Assembly (NCBI GenBank): GCA_030524225.1
Contig: JAUNGV010000011.1
Coordinates: 1 to 57,880 of the forward strand
Direction of reading: 5' to 3'
Length of the DNA stretch: 57,880 nt
Source of the DNA: Eubacteriales bacterium
Lineage (GTDB): Bacteria > Bacillota > Clostridia > Lachnospirales > Lachnospiraceae
In this document: piece after piece, positions 8,295 through 17,901 of the stretch
Layout: each line of letters opens with the position of its first letter
How positions within the stretch are numbered: position 1 is the stretch's first letter
Notes under the pieces: model-generated
What the model saw: only the letters and a program-made list of their open reading frames with translations
What the model was told of the DNA's origin: nothing
Database searches by the model: none
Position numbers and translations under genes: made by a program

Positions 8295-9011
8295 ATGGAA
8301 GAAATGTTACAGGAAATAGAGCGGATGTTTCAGGAGGGCAGGCAGGACGAGGTGGAGCCTTACCTAATCCGGGCGCTGCAGAGAGCGGACGAGGAGAAGC
8401 AGTATGAGGCGTACGCCGCGATTGCGAATCAGATGGTGGGCTTTTATCAGATGACCGGCCAGTATAACAAGGCGGCGGAGGCCTCCGAGGATCTGCTGCT
8501 TCTGCTGGAGGAACTGCAGCAGGAGGACTCGGAATACTTCACGATGGTGCTCTTGAATTACGCCAACGGCTACCGGGACAACGGGCAGATGAAGGAGGCG
8601 GAGGAGAATTACCACCGCTGTGAATTGATCCTGAACCGGATTGCGGGAGGCGATCTGGCCTACGCGGCGCTGTACTCGAATCAGGGGCTGTTCTGTCTGC
8701 GGGCGGAGCGCTATCAGGAGGCGGAGGCGGCCTTCCGCATGTCCAATGAGAGATTTGCAGCCGCAGGGCAGGAGCAGGATCCGCACTTCGTGAGCAACAT
8801 TGCGGGGATCGGAGAGGCGCTGTACCGGCAGGGCGACTGCGAGGGGGCGCTGGCATCCTATGAAAAGGCGCTGGAACTCATCCGGGATAACGAAGGCGAG
8901 GGCGAGAGCTATGCGCTGCTGTGCAGGAACTGCGCGGCGATCGCGGAGAGCATGCACGATGCGGTGACGGCGCAGTCGTACCGGGACAAGGCGGAGAGAA
9001 TACTGGCATGA
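8295..9011 (+). CDS. Tetratricopeptide-repeat protein
   Basis: A 238-residue soluble protein built of about five TPR-like helix pairs, recognisable by alternating small and aromatic positions (for example YANGYRDNGQMKEAEENYHRC, then GEALYRQGDCEGALASYEKALEL). It has no signal peptide or membrane segment. TPR folds mediate protein contacts; no specific partner can be deduced. The ATG is preceded by the box of repeat copy 1. Its stop overlaps the ruvA start in ATGA, so translation is coupled and it is co-expressed with the Holliday-junction genes, though a role in recombination is only inference. Confidence 0.8.
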   Translation: MEEMLQEIERMFQEGRQDEVEPYLIRALQRADEEKQYEAYAAIANQMVGFYQMTGQYNKAAEASEDLLLLLEELQQEDSEYFTMVLLNYANGYRDNGQMKEAEENYHRCELILNRIAGGDLAYAALYSNQGLFCLRAERYQEAEAAFRMSNERFAAAGQEQDPHFVSNIAGIGEALYRQGDCEGALASYEKALELIRDNEGEGESYALLCRNCAAIAESMHDAVTAQSYRDKAERILA

Positions 9012-9643
9012 TAGCGTATGTAAAAGGAATTGTTGCGGACGTATCAGAGACGGGCGTGGTGCTCGACGTCGGAGGGATCGGATATCAGATCACGGTCTCG
9101 CCGGACACGGCGGCCAGAGTCGGCGGACGCGGGGAAGAAGCGCAGCTTTTCACCTATATGTATGTGCGGGAGGATCAGTTTGCCCTTTACGGGTTCCTCT
9201 CGCGGGACGAGCTGGAACTGTTCAAAAAGCTGATTACGGTCAGCGGAATTGGCCCCAAGGGAGGCCTCTCGATTCTGTCGGTCATCAGCGCGGACGATCT
9301 GCGCTTTGCGATACTCTCCGGAGACGCGAAGGCGATCTCCCGCGCGCCGGGCATCGGGAAAAAGACAGCGGAGCGGTTGATTCTCGACTTGCGGGACAAG
9401 CTGGAGATGCCGGTCTGGGACGGCGGGGGAGAGCAGGGGGAGAGCACTTCCTCCGGGACATCTCTCTCCGGTGCGGACGGGTTGTCCGGCGCTGCGGAGA
9501 GCGTGCTGGCAGACGCGGCAGAGGCTCTGGTGGCGCTCGGCTACGCGCGCATGGACGCGTTAAAGGCGGTGCGCAAAGCGGCGGCGGGCGGCGCGTCCGA
9601 CACAGAGGCGCTCCTGAAAGCGGCTTTGAAATATATGGTGTGA
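9008..9643 (+). CDS. ruvA: Holliday junction branch migration protein RuvA
   Basis: RuvA tetramers bind four-way DNA junctions and load the RuvB motor. The 211-residue protein begins MIAYVKGIVADV with the N-terminal OB fold, then two helix-hairpin-helix motifs (SGIGPKGGLSILS and APGIGKKTAERLILDLRDK), an acidic/serine linker around 140-160 and the C-terminal domain III that contacts RuvB. The ATG at 9008 is chosen because it starts the conserved N terminus and overlaps the upstream stop in ATGA. ruvB follows after 177 bases; ruvC is not in the window, as expected for Firmicutes, which use RecU (present at 50.5 kb). Confidence 0.96.
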   Translation: MIAYVKGIVADVSETGVVLDVGGIGYQITVSPDTAARVGGRGEEAQLFTYMYVREDQFALYGFLSRDELELFKKLITVSGIGPKGGLSILSVISADDLRFAILSGDAKAISRAPGIGKKTAERLILDLRDKLEMPVWDGGGEQGESTSSGTSLSGADGLSGAAESVLADAAEALVALGYARMDALKAVRKAAAGGASDTEALLKAALKYMV

Positions 9644-9820
9644 GATACGGCGCGGTCTATGGAGCGATCTATGGCGTGACGGAACGATTGCTCGGCTGTC
9701 CGATCAAAGCACGGGGCGGACATGGCATTCATTCGATGCGGAGAGAAAAGCGCCGAGATAGAAGTGGCGGGATAGAAGTGCCGAGATAAGAGGCGGAGCA
9801 AGGGAGAAACAGAAATCGCA

Positions 9821-10828
9821 ATGGAAAAACGGATGATCGAAACAAACTTTACCGAGGAGGACGCCCCGATTGAGGGATCTCTGCGCCCCAAAAAGCTGGA
9901 GGATTATATCGGGCAGACCAAGATCAAGGAGAATCTCTCGATTTCCATCGAGGCGGCCAGACGAAGAGGGGATCCGCTGGATCACGTCCTTTTTTACGGG
10001 CCTCCCGGACTGGGCAAAACGACGCTCTCCTGCATCATCGCCAATGAGATGGGAGTGAACGTCAAGATCACCAGCGGCCCGGCAATTGAGAAGCCGGGGG
10101 AGATGGCCGCGATTCTGAACGGTCTGCAGGAGGGGGATATTCTGTTTGTGGACGAGATTCATCGCCTGAACAAGCAGGTGGAGGAAGTTCTCTATCCGGC
10201 CATGGAGGATTTCGCGATTGATATCATGATCGGAAAAGGAGCGAGCGCCAAATCGATCCGCCTTGATCTGCCGAAGTTCACGCTCGTGGGCGCGACGACG
10301 CGGGCGGGACTCCTCTCCGCGCCGCTGCGGGATCGCTTCGGGATGATTCACCGTCTGGAATTCTATTCCATTGCGGAACTGCAGCAGATTCTGCGCCACT
10401 CCGCCAGGATTCTGGATGTGCCGATGGACGAGGAGGGCGCAGAAGAGATGGCGAGGCGCAGCAGGGGGACGCCGCGTCTTGCCAACCGGATCTTAAAGAG
10501 AGTGCGGGATTACGCGCAGGTGCGCTACGACGGCGTGATTACGAAGGAGATCGCGCGGACGGCGCTGGATCTGATGGAAGTGGACCGGATGGGACTCGAC
10601 CGGATGGACAGAGGGATTCTGCTCACCCTGATCGAGAAATTCGGCGGCGGTCCGGCAGGACTGGATACGTTGGCAGCCTCTATCGGAGAGGATGCGGGAA
10701 CGATTGAGGATGTGGTGGAGCCGTACCTGCTCCAGAACGGTCTGATCAACCGCACGCCCCGGGGACGCGTCGTCACACCGCTGGCCTATACGCATCTGGG
10801 GCTGAGCGCGCCGGAGGAGACAGACTGA
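9821..10828 (+). CDS. ruvB: Holliday junction branch migration ATPase RuvB
   Basis: The AAA+ motor of branch migration, 335 residues, normal length. Walker [10 protein letters not shown] is at about 60-68, Walker [11 protein letters not shown] at about 107-116, sensor 1 in [20 protein letters not shown] and a C-terminal winged helix ([13 protein letters not shown]). It follows ruvA after 177 bases. That gap holds no gene but contains an irregular run of GATAGAAGTG and GCCGAGATA copies (9767-9800), a decayed short repeat. Start at the ATG at 9821. Confidence 0.97.
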   Translation: MEKRMIETNFTEEDAPIEGSLRPKKLEDYIGQTKIKENLSISIEAARRRGDPLDHVLFYGPPGLGKTTLSCIIANEMGVNVKITSGPAIEKPGEMAAILNGLQEGDILFVDEIHRLNKQVEEVLYPAMEDFAIDIMIGKGASAKSIRLDLPKFTLVGATTRAGLLSAPLRDRFGMIHRLEFYSIAELQQILRHSARILDVPMDEEGAEEMARRSRGTPRLANRILKRVRDYAQVRYDGVITKEIARTALDLMEVDRMGLDRMDRGILLTLIEKFGGGPAGLDTLAASIGEDAGTIEDVVEPYLLQNGLINRTPRGRVVTPLAYTHLGLSAPEETD

Positions 10829-10917
10829 GGGGATCCATAAAGACTTCGCGTACACGGATCATCAGCCTGTCAAAATTGGTAACAGTTCAGCCTGCGCAGA
10901 AATATCTGTTCTTTTTC

Positions 10918-10947
10918 TTGCCAGTGCCGCGCAGGCCGATATATAAT
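10918..10947 (+). promoter_or_regulatory. Sigma-A promoter of zapA
   Basis: TTGCCA (10918-10923), an 18-base spacer and a perfect TATAAT (10942-10947), giving a leader of about 35 bases to the GTG start. Upstream, 10872-10917 resembles a reverse-oriented fragment of element B. Confidence 0.6.
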
Positions 10948-10988
10948 AAAAAAGTATGAAAAAACTCTAATGGATCGAGGGGAATGAC

Positions 10989-11507
10989 GTGTCAAACAAA
11001 ATTGACTGCGAAGTGGTGATTGGCGGCAAAGTGTATACGCTCAGCGGGTATGAGAGCGAGGAGTATCTGCAGAGAGTGGCGTCTTATCTGAACGGGAAGC
11101 TGGCGGATTTTTCCAAAGAGGCCGGATATACGCGTCTGCCTCTGGATCTGCAGAATATTTTGATGCAGATTAATATTGCGGACGATTATTTCAAGGCCAG
11201 AAATGAGATCGCCCTGCTCGAGGAGGATGTCGAGGCGAAGGAGAAGGATCTCTATGATCTGAAACACGAGCTGATCGCCGCGCAGATGAAGCTGGAAAAT
11301 ACGGAGAAGAATTACCGGGCGCTTCAGACGGAGAACAACGAGAACGCCAAGAAGATGATCCGTATCGAGACGGAATTAAAGAATGCGCGCGAGCCGCACT
11401 ACGACCGGAACCGGGATAGAAACAGGCAGTCCGGAAACCAGCAGCACACGCATGGGCGCGAGGGCGGAAGCGAGGCAGACAAGGGAAACACGGAGAATGA
11501 AGGGTAA
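10989..11507 (+). CDS. zapA: Cell division protein ZapA
   Basis: ZapA cross-links FtsZ protofilaments at the division ring. The 172-residue protein has the ZapA N-terminal globular domain (CEVVIGGKVYTLSGYESEEYLQRVASYLN) followed by a long coiled coil (about 70-135). The final 40 residues are a charged, disordered tail rich in Arg, Asn and His, longer than in typical ZapA. The start is GTG, placed after a GAGGGGAA ribosome site and before the conserved core. Its end overlaps the U32 peptidase start by 11 bases, so the two are coupled. Confidence 0.88.
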   Translation: MSNKIDCEVVIGGKVYTLSGYESEEYLQRVASYLNGKLADFSKEAGYTRLPLDLQNILMQINIADDYFKARNEIALLEEDVEAKEKDLYDLKHELIAAQMKLENTEKNYRALQTENNENAKKMIRIETELKNAREPHYDRNRDRNRQSGNQQHTHGREGGSEADKGNTENEG

Positions 11508-14500
11508 GAAGATCAAAAATGGCGCTGCGCGCCGTGCAGAAGCCGGAAGCGACCGGAAGCGGGAAGAGCAGAAGAGGAACGGGCGCGGGCAGAAGCCGCT
11601 TCTTGAGGAGCCGCGCGGGAAGGGACAGAGCAGAGTCCGCCGCGGGACGAATCAGAACGGCGGATACAGCGAATCCAATAAGAAGAAAGAACAGAAGACG
11701 GAATATAAGGCGGAGCATAGGACTGGGGAGTTCCGCGGGGAGGGGCGGCCGAAAGGCGGCCCTTTTGTCGTAAAGGCGACTGGCGCGGCGGCTGCGAAGA
11801 CGACCGGCGCTGTGGCTGTAAAGGCGGTTGCGGAGACGACCGACGCTGCAACTGTAAAGGCGGCTGCGGAGACAGCGAATACTTCTGTACCGCAGTGGCT
11901 GATGCCGGAGGGGAGGAGCGGAACCGGGATTCTGACGAAGCCGCTCCGGTACGAGGCGGGCCGCTTCGTGACAGAGACGGTGCGCGCGCCTGAACTTCTT
12001 GCGCCCGCAGGAAGCATGGAGTCGTTCCGCGGCGCACTGGCGGCGGGAGCGGATGCGGTGTATCTGGCAGGCAGCCGTTTCGGGGCCAGAGCGTATGCGG
12101 CGAATTTTACAGAGGAGGAAATTGTTCTGGCGCTGCGGGAGGCGCATTTATTCGGGAGAAGAGTCTATCTGACCGTCAATACGCTGACGAGGCAGGAGGA
12201 GCTGCCGGAACTCGTCTCCTTTGTGGAGTGGCTGGCCGCGCAGGGACTGGACGGAGCGATCGTGCAGGATCTGGGCGTGGTGCGCGCCCTGCACAGAGCC
12301 TGTCCGGAACTGGAACTGCACGCGAGCACCCAGATGTCCGTGACTGGCGCGGAGGCGGTGCGTTTCCTGAAAGAACAGGGCGTCTGCCGCGTTGTTCCGG
12401 CGCGTGAGATGACACTGCGGGAGCTGCGCGGAATCCGGGAGAGGGAACCCGTTGCGCTGGAGGTCTTTATCCACGGGGCAATGTGCTACTGCTATTCGGG
12501 AAAATGCCTCTTTTCCAGTCTGATAGGGGGAAGGAGCGGCAATCGCGGGCGGTGTGCGCAGCCCTGCCGCCTGCCCTATGCGGTTCTGGATGAAAACAGG
12601 AAGGAGACCGGGCCTGACGCGGGGCGCGGAGAGTGCTATCCGATCTCGATGCGGGATCTGTGCACCATAGACCGGATTCCGGAGCTGATCGAGGCGGGCA
12701 TCGACTCGTTCAAGATTGAGGGACGGATGAAGAAGCCGGAGTACGCGGCGGGGGTGACAGCGGTTTACCGCAAATACATCGACCGCTATCTGGAGCTGGC
12801 CTCCTGTGGCCGCTCGAAGGAATGGCGGATTGAGCCGGAAGATCGCCTTTTTCTGGAAAAACTGTACCTGCGCGCCCAGAGAAGCGAGGGCTATTACCAT
12901 GAGCAGAATGGGCGCGATATGGAGACGATCACGCAGCCCGGCTATCGCGGAGCCGATGAGGAGATTCTGCGGACAATCCGGGCCCGCTATCTGGACGGGC
13001 GTCCGCAGCGGAGAGTGGACGGGACAGTCTCTCTGCGCGCCGGAGAGCGGGCCTCGCTGCGGGTGAGCGTGAGCCTTGCGGATGCCGACGTAACCCACCG
13101 GAGCACGCTCAGAGAACAGGGGTCGCAGGCGGGGCAGAGGCCCGGCGTTGAGGAGGCAGCAGGGCAGAGGCTCGGCATTGTGGAGGCAGCAGGGGCGGGG
13201 CAGACGCTCAGCGTTACGGCACAGACGCAGGAGATTGTGCAGCGGGCGCAGAATCGCCCTCTGGGCGCGGAAGAGATAGAATCGCGGCTGCGTAAGAGCG
13301 GTGAGAGCAGTTTTGTGTTCGGTACACTTTCTGTGGAAACGGACGGTGACAGTTTCCTGCCGGTGGCGGCGCTGAATCGTCTGCGACGGGATGCGCTGGA
13401 GGGGTTGCAGGAGAGAATCCTCGAGGTATACGAACGCGGAAGGAAGAGGAACACGCCGCTGGAAATGACGGCTGGCACGGTTTGTGCAGCCTCTCAGGAG
13501 ACAGCGGAGCCGCGTGGCAGCGGCGCAGACAGAGGCGAAACCGACGCGGCAGCGTCTATGCGCGGCGAAAATAGCGCTGACAGTTCTGCGCACAGTATTC
13601 CCGGGGCAGAAGGCGGGGATCTCTTTGCATCGGAGAAGGGAGCATCCCGCCCGGCGCTCTGGGCGCAGGTAATCAGCCGGGCCCAGTGGGAGGCGGCGCT
13701 TGCGGAGGGCGTCACCGCCGTGATCGACGACAGCGGGGCGTTTCTCTCGGAGAGAACTTCTCCTTCCCGTTCTCTGCGCTATCTGGCGCTTCCGCATGTG
13801 CTCCGGGAGCAGAGCCGCGGGTGGATGGAAGAGGCGTACCGGGTGCTGACGGACGGGCGGTATGACGGGGCGCTGGTGCGCACGCTGGAAGAACTGGAAT
13901 TTCTGCGGGAGCGTGGGTATGCGGGAGAGCTGGTGGCGGACGCCGGGCTGTACCGCTGGAACAGAGAGAGCGAGGCGCTGCTGGCGGCGTATTGCACCGT
14001 CGGGGTGTATCCGTACGAACTAAATCGCCGGGAACTGGAGACGGTATTCGGCGCGGACAGAGACACAGGGAGCGCTGCTCCGGCCAAACGCGGCGCGCAG
14101 GACACGGAGGGACGGCCTGAACCGGACAGCCGCGGTGCGCAGAACACGGAGGGACGGCCTGAACCGGTTAGCCGCACCGCGCTGCCCGGGATTCTGACCG
14201 TATACGGCAGGCTGCCGATGATGATTACCGCGAACTGCGTGCGGAAGACGGAGAATGCCTGCACGGGAGAGCGGGGAGGGGCCGGAGACGGCTTCTGGTA
14301 TCTGCGCGACCGAAAAGGGGAGGAACAGCCGGTGCGCCACCACTGCCGGTTCTGTTATAATGTGGTATATAACAGTGTGCCGCTTTCCCTCCATTTGTGC
14401 GCGGAGGACAGAATTTTCCGGGAATCCGCCGCAGTCCTGTGCTGCTTTACCACGGAGAACGCAGAGGAGAGCGGAGAGATTCTGCGCGCCTACCAGGCGC

Positions 14501-14577
14501 TCGCCGCAGGAGAACGGATAGGCGGATTCCCCGCCGCGCGATACACGACAGGACATTACCGCAAAGGCGCGGAGTAA
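11497..14577 (+). CDS. U32-family peptidase with DUF3656-type C terminus
   Basis: A large (1026-residue) member of the U32 peptidase/collagenase-like family, whose members act in peptide breakdown or, in some branches, RNA hydroxylation. The core starts at APELLAPAGSMESFRGALAAGADAV. The signature with clustered cysteines (IHGAMCYCYSGKC) is near 326-338 with Cys330, and GRCAQPCRLPY and FKIEGRMKKPEYA follow. Unusual are a 160-residue Lys/Arg/Ala-rich N-terminal extension and several low-complexity insertions in the C-terminal half, including tandem duplications. The start at 11497 (ATG, overlapping zapA) includes the extension; a later start near the core cannot be excluded. Confidence 0.88.
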   Translation: MKGKKIKNGAARRAEAGSDRKREEQKRNGRGQKPLLEEPRGKGQSRVRRGTNQNGGYSESNKKKEQKTEYKAEHRTGEFRGEGRPKGGPFVVKATGAAAAKTTGAVAVKAVAETTDAATVKAAAETANTSVPQWLMPEGRSGTGILTKPLRYEAGRFVTETVRAPELLAPAGSMESFRGALAAGADAVYLAGSRFGARAYAANFTEEEIVLALREAHLFGRRVYLTVNTLTRQEELPELVSFVEWLAAQGLDGAIVQDLGVVRALHRACPELELHASTQMSVTGAEAVRFLKEQGVCRVVPAREMTLRELRGIREREPVALEVFIHGAMCYCYSGKCLFSSLIGGRSGNRGRCAQPCRLPYAVLDENRKETGPDAGRGECYPISMRDLCTIDRIPELIEAGIDSFKIEGRMKKPEYAAGVTAVYRKYIDRYLELASCGRSKEWRIEPEDRLFLEKLYLRAQRSEGYYHEQNGRDMETITQPGYRGADEEILRTIRARYLDGRPQRRVDGTVSLRAGERASLRVSVSLADADVTHRSTLREQGSQAGQRPGVEEAAGQRLGIVEAAGAGQTLSVTAQTQEIVQRAQNRPLGAEEIESRLRKSGESSFVFGTLSVETDGDSFLPVAALNRLRRDALEGLQERILEVYERGRKRNTPLEMTAGTVCAASQETAEPRGSGADRGETDAAASMRGENSADSSAHSIPGAEGGDLFASEKGASRPALWAQVISRAQWEAALAEGVTAVIDDSGAFLSERTSPSRSLRYLALPHVLREQSRGWMEEAYRVLTDGRYDGALVRTLEELEFLRERGYAGELVADAGLYRWNRESEALLAAYCTVGVYPYELNRRELETVFGADRDTGSAAPAKRGAQDTEGRPEPDSRGAQNTEGRPEPVSRTALPGILTVYGRLPMMITANCVRKTENACTGERGGAGDGFWYLRDRKGEEQPVRHHCRFCYNVVYNSVPLSLHLCAEDRIFRESAAVLCCFTTENAEESGEILRAYQALAAGERIGGFPAARYTTGHYRKGAE
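14092..14175 (+). repeat. In-frame 42-bp tandem duplication in the U32 gene
   Basis: Two adjacent 42-base units (14092-14133 and 14134-14175), nearly identical, encode GAQDTEGRPEPDSR and GAQNTEGRPEPVSR. A further imperfect pair lies near 13127-13205 in the same gene. Confidence 0.85.
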
Positions 14578-14591
14578 GGAGGCGCTGTGAT

Positions 14592-17500
14592 ATGAGAGTT
14601 TATATTGTAGAGCTTTCCGGCTATGTGATTGCGGCGCTGATGCTCCTTTATACAGTTTCGGCCCTGTCAGGGCTGCTGCTGAGGAGCGGCAAAAAACGTG
14701 CGGTTATAGAGTGGACGCAGCTTGTTCTGCTGTTTTTGCTGCAGTTCTCCCTGTTCTTTACGCTGGCGGTGGTAAAGAGAGATATGCAGACGTATTTCTC
14801 TTTTTATCTGTTTCAGGCGGCTGCGCTGGCGGCGGCCTGCGCGCTCGTCTGGATTCTTTATCCGAGGGTGAACCGTTCGCTGTTTCATCACGCGTCTGTG
14901 CTGATTGTCACGGGGCTTGCGGTGAATGCGCGGCTCTCCTATGACCGCGCGGCGCGTCAGTTTGTGATCGCGCTCGTGGGATTGTCCGCAGCGCTTGCCC
15001 TGCCGTTTCTGATGCGCCGTTTTTGCAGACTTCCTGTTGTGAGGCGGTATTTTACAGGACTGCGCACCTGGAAGAAACTGACGTGGATCTATGCGGCGGC
15101 GGGGATTTTCCTGCTTGGAATCGTTCTGGTGCTCGGCGCAGTGACGCAGGGGTCTAAAATTACCTATACGGTCATGGGGATCACACTGCAGCCGTCAGAG
15201 TTTGTCAAACTCCTGTTTATTCTGTTTCTGGCGGCGGCGCTTTACCGCAGTGCGGATGTGAAACGGGTTGCTCTCGTGTCGGCTGTTTCCGCCGTTCACG
15301 TCGTGATTCTGGTGCTCTCTCGTGATCTGGGAAGCGCTCTGATTTTCTTTGTGATCTGGCTGTTTGTCGTCTGGTACGCCACGGGAAAATGGTATTATCC
15401 GCTGGCGGGAATCGGAATCGGAGCGGCTGGAGCTGTTATAAGCTACCATCTCTTCTCTCATGTGAGAGTGCGAGTGCAGGCGTTCCTCGATCCGTGGAGC
15501 GTTATCGACGGAATTGGTTATCAGATCACGCAGTCGCTGTTCTCGATCAGTAACGGGGGAGCTTTTGGTCAGGGACTCGGACAGGGATCTCCGGACAAGA
15601 TTCCGTATGTGGAATCTGACTTTATCTTTGCGGCGGTGGCAGAGGAACTGGGACTTGTCTTTGCTGTCTGTCTGCTGATTCTCTGTCTGTGCTGCTTTAT
15701 GGAAATGCTCGCAATCGCGGGGCGGCAGACAGATCGTTTCTGCAGGCTGGCGGTGTTCGGCGCGGCGGTTTCTTATATTTTCCAGACCTTTCTCACGGTC
15801 GGCGGGGAGGTCAGATTCATCCCACTGACAGGGGTGACGCTGCCGTTTGTCAGTTACGGGGGCAGTTCGATGCTGGCGACGATTTTCCTGTTCGCCCTCG
15901 TGGAGGGCTGCGTCAATCTGCAGGCCGAGCATGAGGAGAGAATCAGGGAGGTGCGCCGCGCACAGGCACAGAGAGCGCGGCGGATGCGGAGAGGATCAGC
16001 GGCGCCGCAGCAGGCGGAGCGTCTGCGTATGGAGCGGGGGGATTCGGATGCGCGGCTGGGAAGCAGAAGGCGGTCGCAGGCGCAGACCCAGCGAACGCGC
16101 AGGGAACGTCCGGAGAGAGCGGCGGAGCTGCGCGGTGCAAAGCGCAGATCCATGATGGCACAGTGGCTCTTCGTCGCACTGTTCGGGGCAATGAGCGTAT
16201 ATTTTGTTCATTACGCGGCGGTGAACCGGCAGGAGCTCTTCGATAACGATTACAATACGCGCCAGAGCCAGCTCCTCGAACAGAATGTGCGAGGCTCTAT
16301 TCTGGCGGCGGACGGACAGGTGCTGGCGCAGACGGTGACCGTGGTGGCGGACGATGCGGCAGGAACTGCGGCACAGACACAGGAAGCTGATACGGCAAAT
16401 GCTGCCGATACTTCCGACGCGCAAACCAGCGAGAACGATACGGCGAACGCATCCGCGCAGACGGTGCAGCGGCGGGAGTATCCGTTCGGTGCGCTCTTCG
16501 CCCATATCGTCGGCTATGCGACCAAAGGCAGGAGCGGTCTGGAGGACGCTTACAATTACGAGCTGTCTCACTCGGATCTGACATTATCGGAAAAAGCGGA
16601 TTACGAGAGCCGCGGAGAGAAATATCCGGGGAACAATATTGTCACGACGCTGGATCCCGCGCTGCAGCAGGCGGCGTCCGATGCGATGGGAATCTACCGC
16701 GGCGCGATCGTGGTCTCGGATCCCGCGACGGGAGAGATTCTGGCGATGGTGAGCAAGCCGGATTTTGATCCGAATGAGATCAGCAGCGAATGGGAGAAGC
16801 TCTCGCAGGATGAGGAGTCCGCAGCGCTCCTAAACCGTGCGTCCCAGGGCCTCTATCCGCCCGGCTCCACGTTCAAGATTATGGATGCGGTGGAATATCT
16901 TGAGGAGCACCCGGACGACTGGGAGCAGTACACCTTTCAGTGTGCGGGCAGCTTTACGCGGGACGGAGAGACGATTCACTGTTTTCACAATGAATCGCAC
17001 GGGACGGTTACTTTCATGGAATCCTTTGCGGAATCCTGTAATTCCTCCTTTGCCAACATCGGCCTGTCTCTGGATGAAGATCGGTTTACCGAGCTGCTTC
17101 GAACCATGATGTTCGGCGAGGAGCTTCCCTATGAACTGCCCAGTTCTGTCAGCAGGACGGTTCTGACGGAGAGCGGGGAGGAGGCGTCGGGGAAAGGAGA
17201 GGGAAATGATGGCGGTATTTCCACGAAGGACAGGATGCAGCTGGCGATCGGACAGGGGACGACAGGAATGTCGCCGCTCCACCTGAACCTGATCACGGCG
17301 GCGATTGCCAACGACGGCGTGTTAATGAAGCCTTACGTGGTTTCCTCGGTGCAGACGGCCTCCGGGACGGTGCTTTCCCGGACGGAGCCGCAGGCGTACC
17401 GTCAGCTGATGAGCGCGGATACAGCGGCGCAGATGCGCAAGCTGATGGAAGCGGTTGTCGAGGAGGGAACAGCCACTAAGCTGAAGGGGTACGGCTATAC

Positions 17501-17702
17501 GGCGGCGGGTAAGACGGGATCGGCGGAGTATGAGGATGATTCCACCGCGTCGCACGCATGGTTTACCGGATTTGCGCCCGCTGAGAATCCGCAGGTCGCG
17601 GTCACAGTGATTATTGAAGGCGCGGGAAGCGGAGGCGATTACGCGGTGCCGATGGCGCGGCGTGTGTTTGACGCTTATTTTGCAGAGGCAGAGGGAAACT
17701 GA
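14592..17702 (+). CDS. SEDS (RodA/FtsW)-class B PBP fusion protein
   Basis: A 1036-residue fusion of a peptidoglycan polymerase and a transpeptidase. Residues 1 to about 450 form a SEDS protein with some ten membrane segments and the family signature (QPSEFVKLLFILFLA, SRDLGSALIFF, FAAVAEELG, PFVSYGGSSML). A basic Arg-rich cytoplasmic linker (about 450-540) leads to one more membrane helix (QWLFVALFGAMSVYFVHYAAV). A short pedestal with RGSILAADGQVLA precedes the penicillin-binding domain: SxxK with Ser759 (STFK), SCN at 815-817 and KTG at 974-976. All catalytic motifs are intact. The start has AAGGAGG nine bases upstream. SEDS and bPBP partners are normally separate; here they are one chain, with no stop or frameshift between them. 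Confidence 0.93.
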   Translation: MRVYIVELSGYVIAALMLLYTVSALSGLLLRSGKKRAVIEWTQLVLLFLLQFSLFFTLAVVKRDMQTYFSFYLFQAAALAAACALVWILYPRVNRSLFHHASVLIVTGLAVNARLSYDRAARQFVIALVGLSAALALPFLMRRFCRLPVVRRYFTGLRTWKKLTWIYAAAGIFLLGIVLVLGAVTQGSKITYTVMGITLQPSEFVKLLFILFLAAALYRSADVKRVALVSAVSAVHVVILVLSRDLGSALIFFVIWLFVVWYATGKWYYPLAGIGIGAAGAVISYHLFSHVRVRVQAFLDPWSVIDGIGYQITQSLFSISNGGAFGQGLGQGSPDKIPYVESDFIFAAVAEELGLVFAVCLLILCLCCFMEMLAIAGRQTDRFCRLAVFGAAVSYIFQTFLTVGGEVRFIPLTGVTLPFVSYGGSSMLATIFLFALVEGCVNLQAEHEERIREVRRAQAQRARRMRRGSAAPQQAERLRMERGDSDARLGSRRRSQAQTQRTRRERPERAAELRGAKRRSMMAQWLFVALFGAMSVYFVHYAAVNRQELFDNDYNTRQSQLLEQNVRGSILAADGQVLAQTVTVVADDAAGTAAQTQEADTANAADTSDAQTSENDTANASAQTVQRREYPFGALFAHIVGYATKGRSGLEDAYNYELSHSDLTLSEKADYESRGEKYPGNNIVTTLDPALQQAASDAMGIYRGAIVVSDPATGEILAMVSKPDFDPNEISSEWEKLSQDEESAALLNRASQGLYPPGSTFKIMDAVEYLEEHPDDWEQYTFQCAGSFTRDGETIHCFHNESHGTVTFMESFAESCNSSFANIGLSLDEDRFTELLRTMMFGEELPYELPSSVSRTVLTESGEEASGKGEGNDGGISTKDRMQLAIGQGTTGMSPLHLNLITAAIANDGVLMKPYVVSSVQTASGTVLSRTEPQAYRQLMSADTAAQMRKLMEAVVEEGTATKLKGYGYTAAGKTGSAEYEDDSTASHAWFTGFAPAENPQVAVTVIIEGAGSGGDYAVPMARRVFDAYFAEAEGN

Positions 17703-17740
17703 GCGACTGAGCGGTTGCATGGCTGTGGAACAGAGTGTGG

Positions 17741-17854
17741 GCGAGTCTGTTTGGAAAACATCCGGAAAGAAAACGCGGCGAGTCCGTAGTGAAAGAACCT
17801 TCGGAAAGAAAGTGCGGTGAGTCCGTATGGGAAAATCTCCGGAAAGAAAACGCA
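17741..17854 (+). repeat. Three imperfect 37-39 bp tandem repeats
   Basis: Units at 17741-17777, 17778-17816 and 17817-17854 each begin GYGAGTCYGT and end in CGGAAAGAAARYGCR. They lie between the SEDS-PBP fusion and the next gene. An open frame across them (17735-17929) encodes a 13-residue repeat containing GESV, but has no good ribosome site, so I do not call a gene. Confidence 0.8.
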
Positions 17855-17901
17855 GCAGAGGAGCAGTATATGACTTGGAAGGAACGGCGGGAGGGAAATA
17901 G

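Noticed and set aside
12148-13797. A 549-codon open frame on minus inside the U32 gene
   Set aside because: It is an antisense shadow of a GC-rich gene: Arg/His/Pro-rich, no family motif, no ribosome site. The plus frame has clear U32 motifs.
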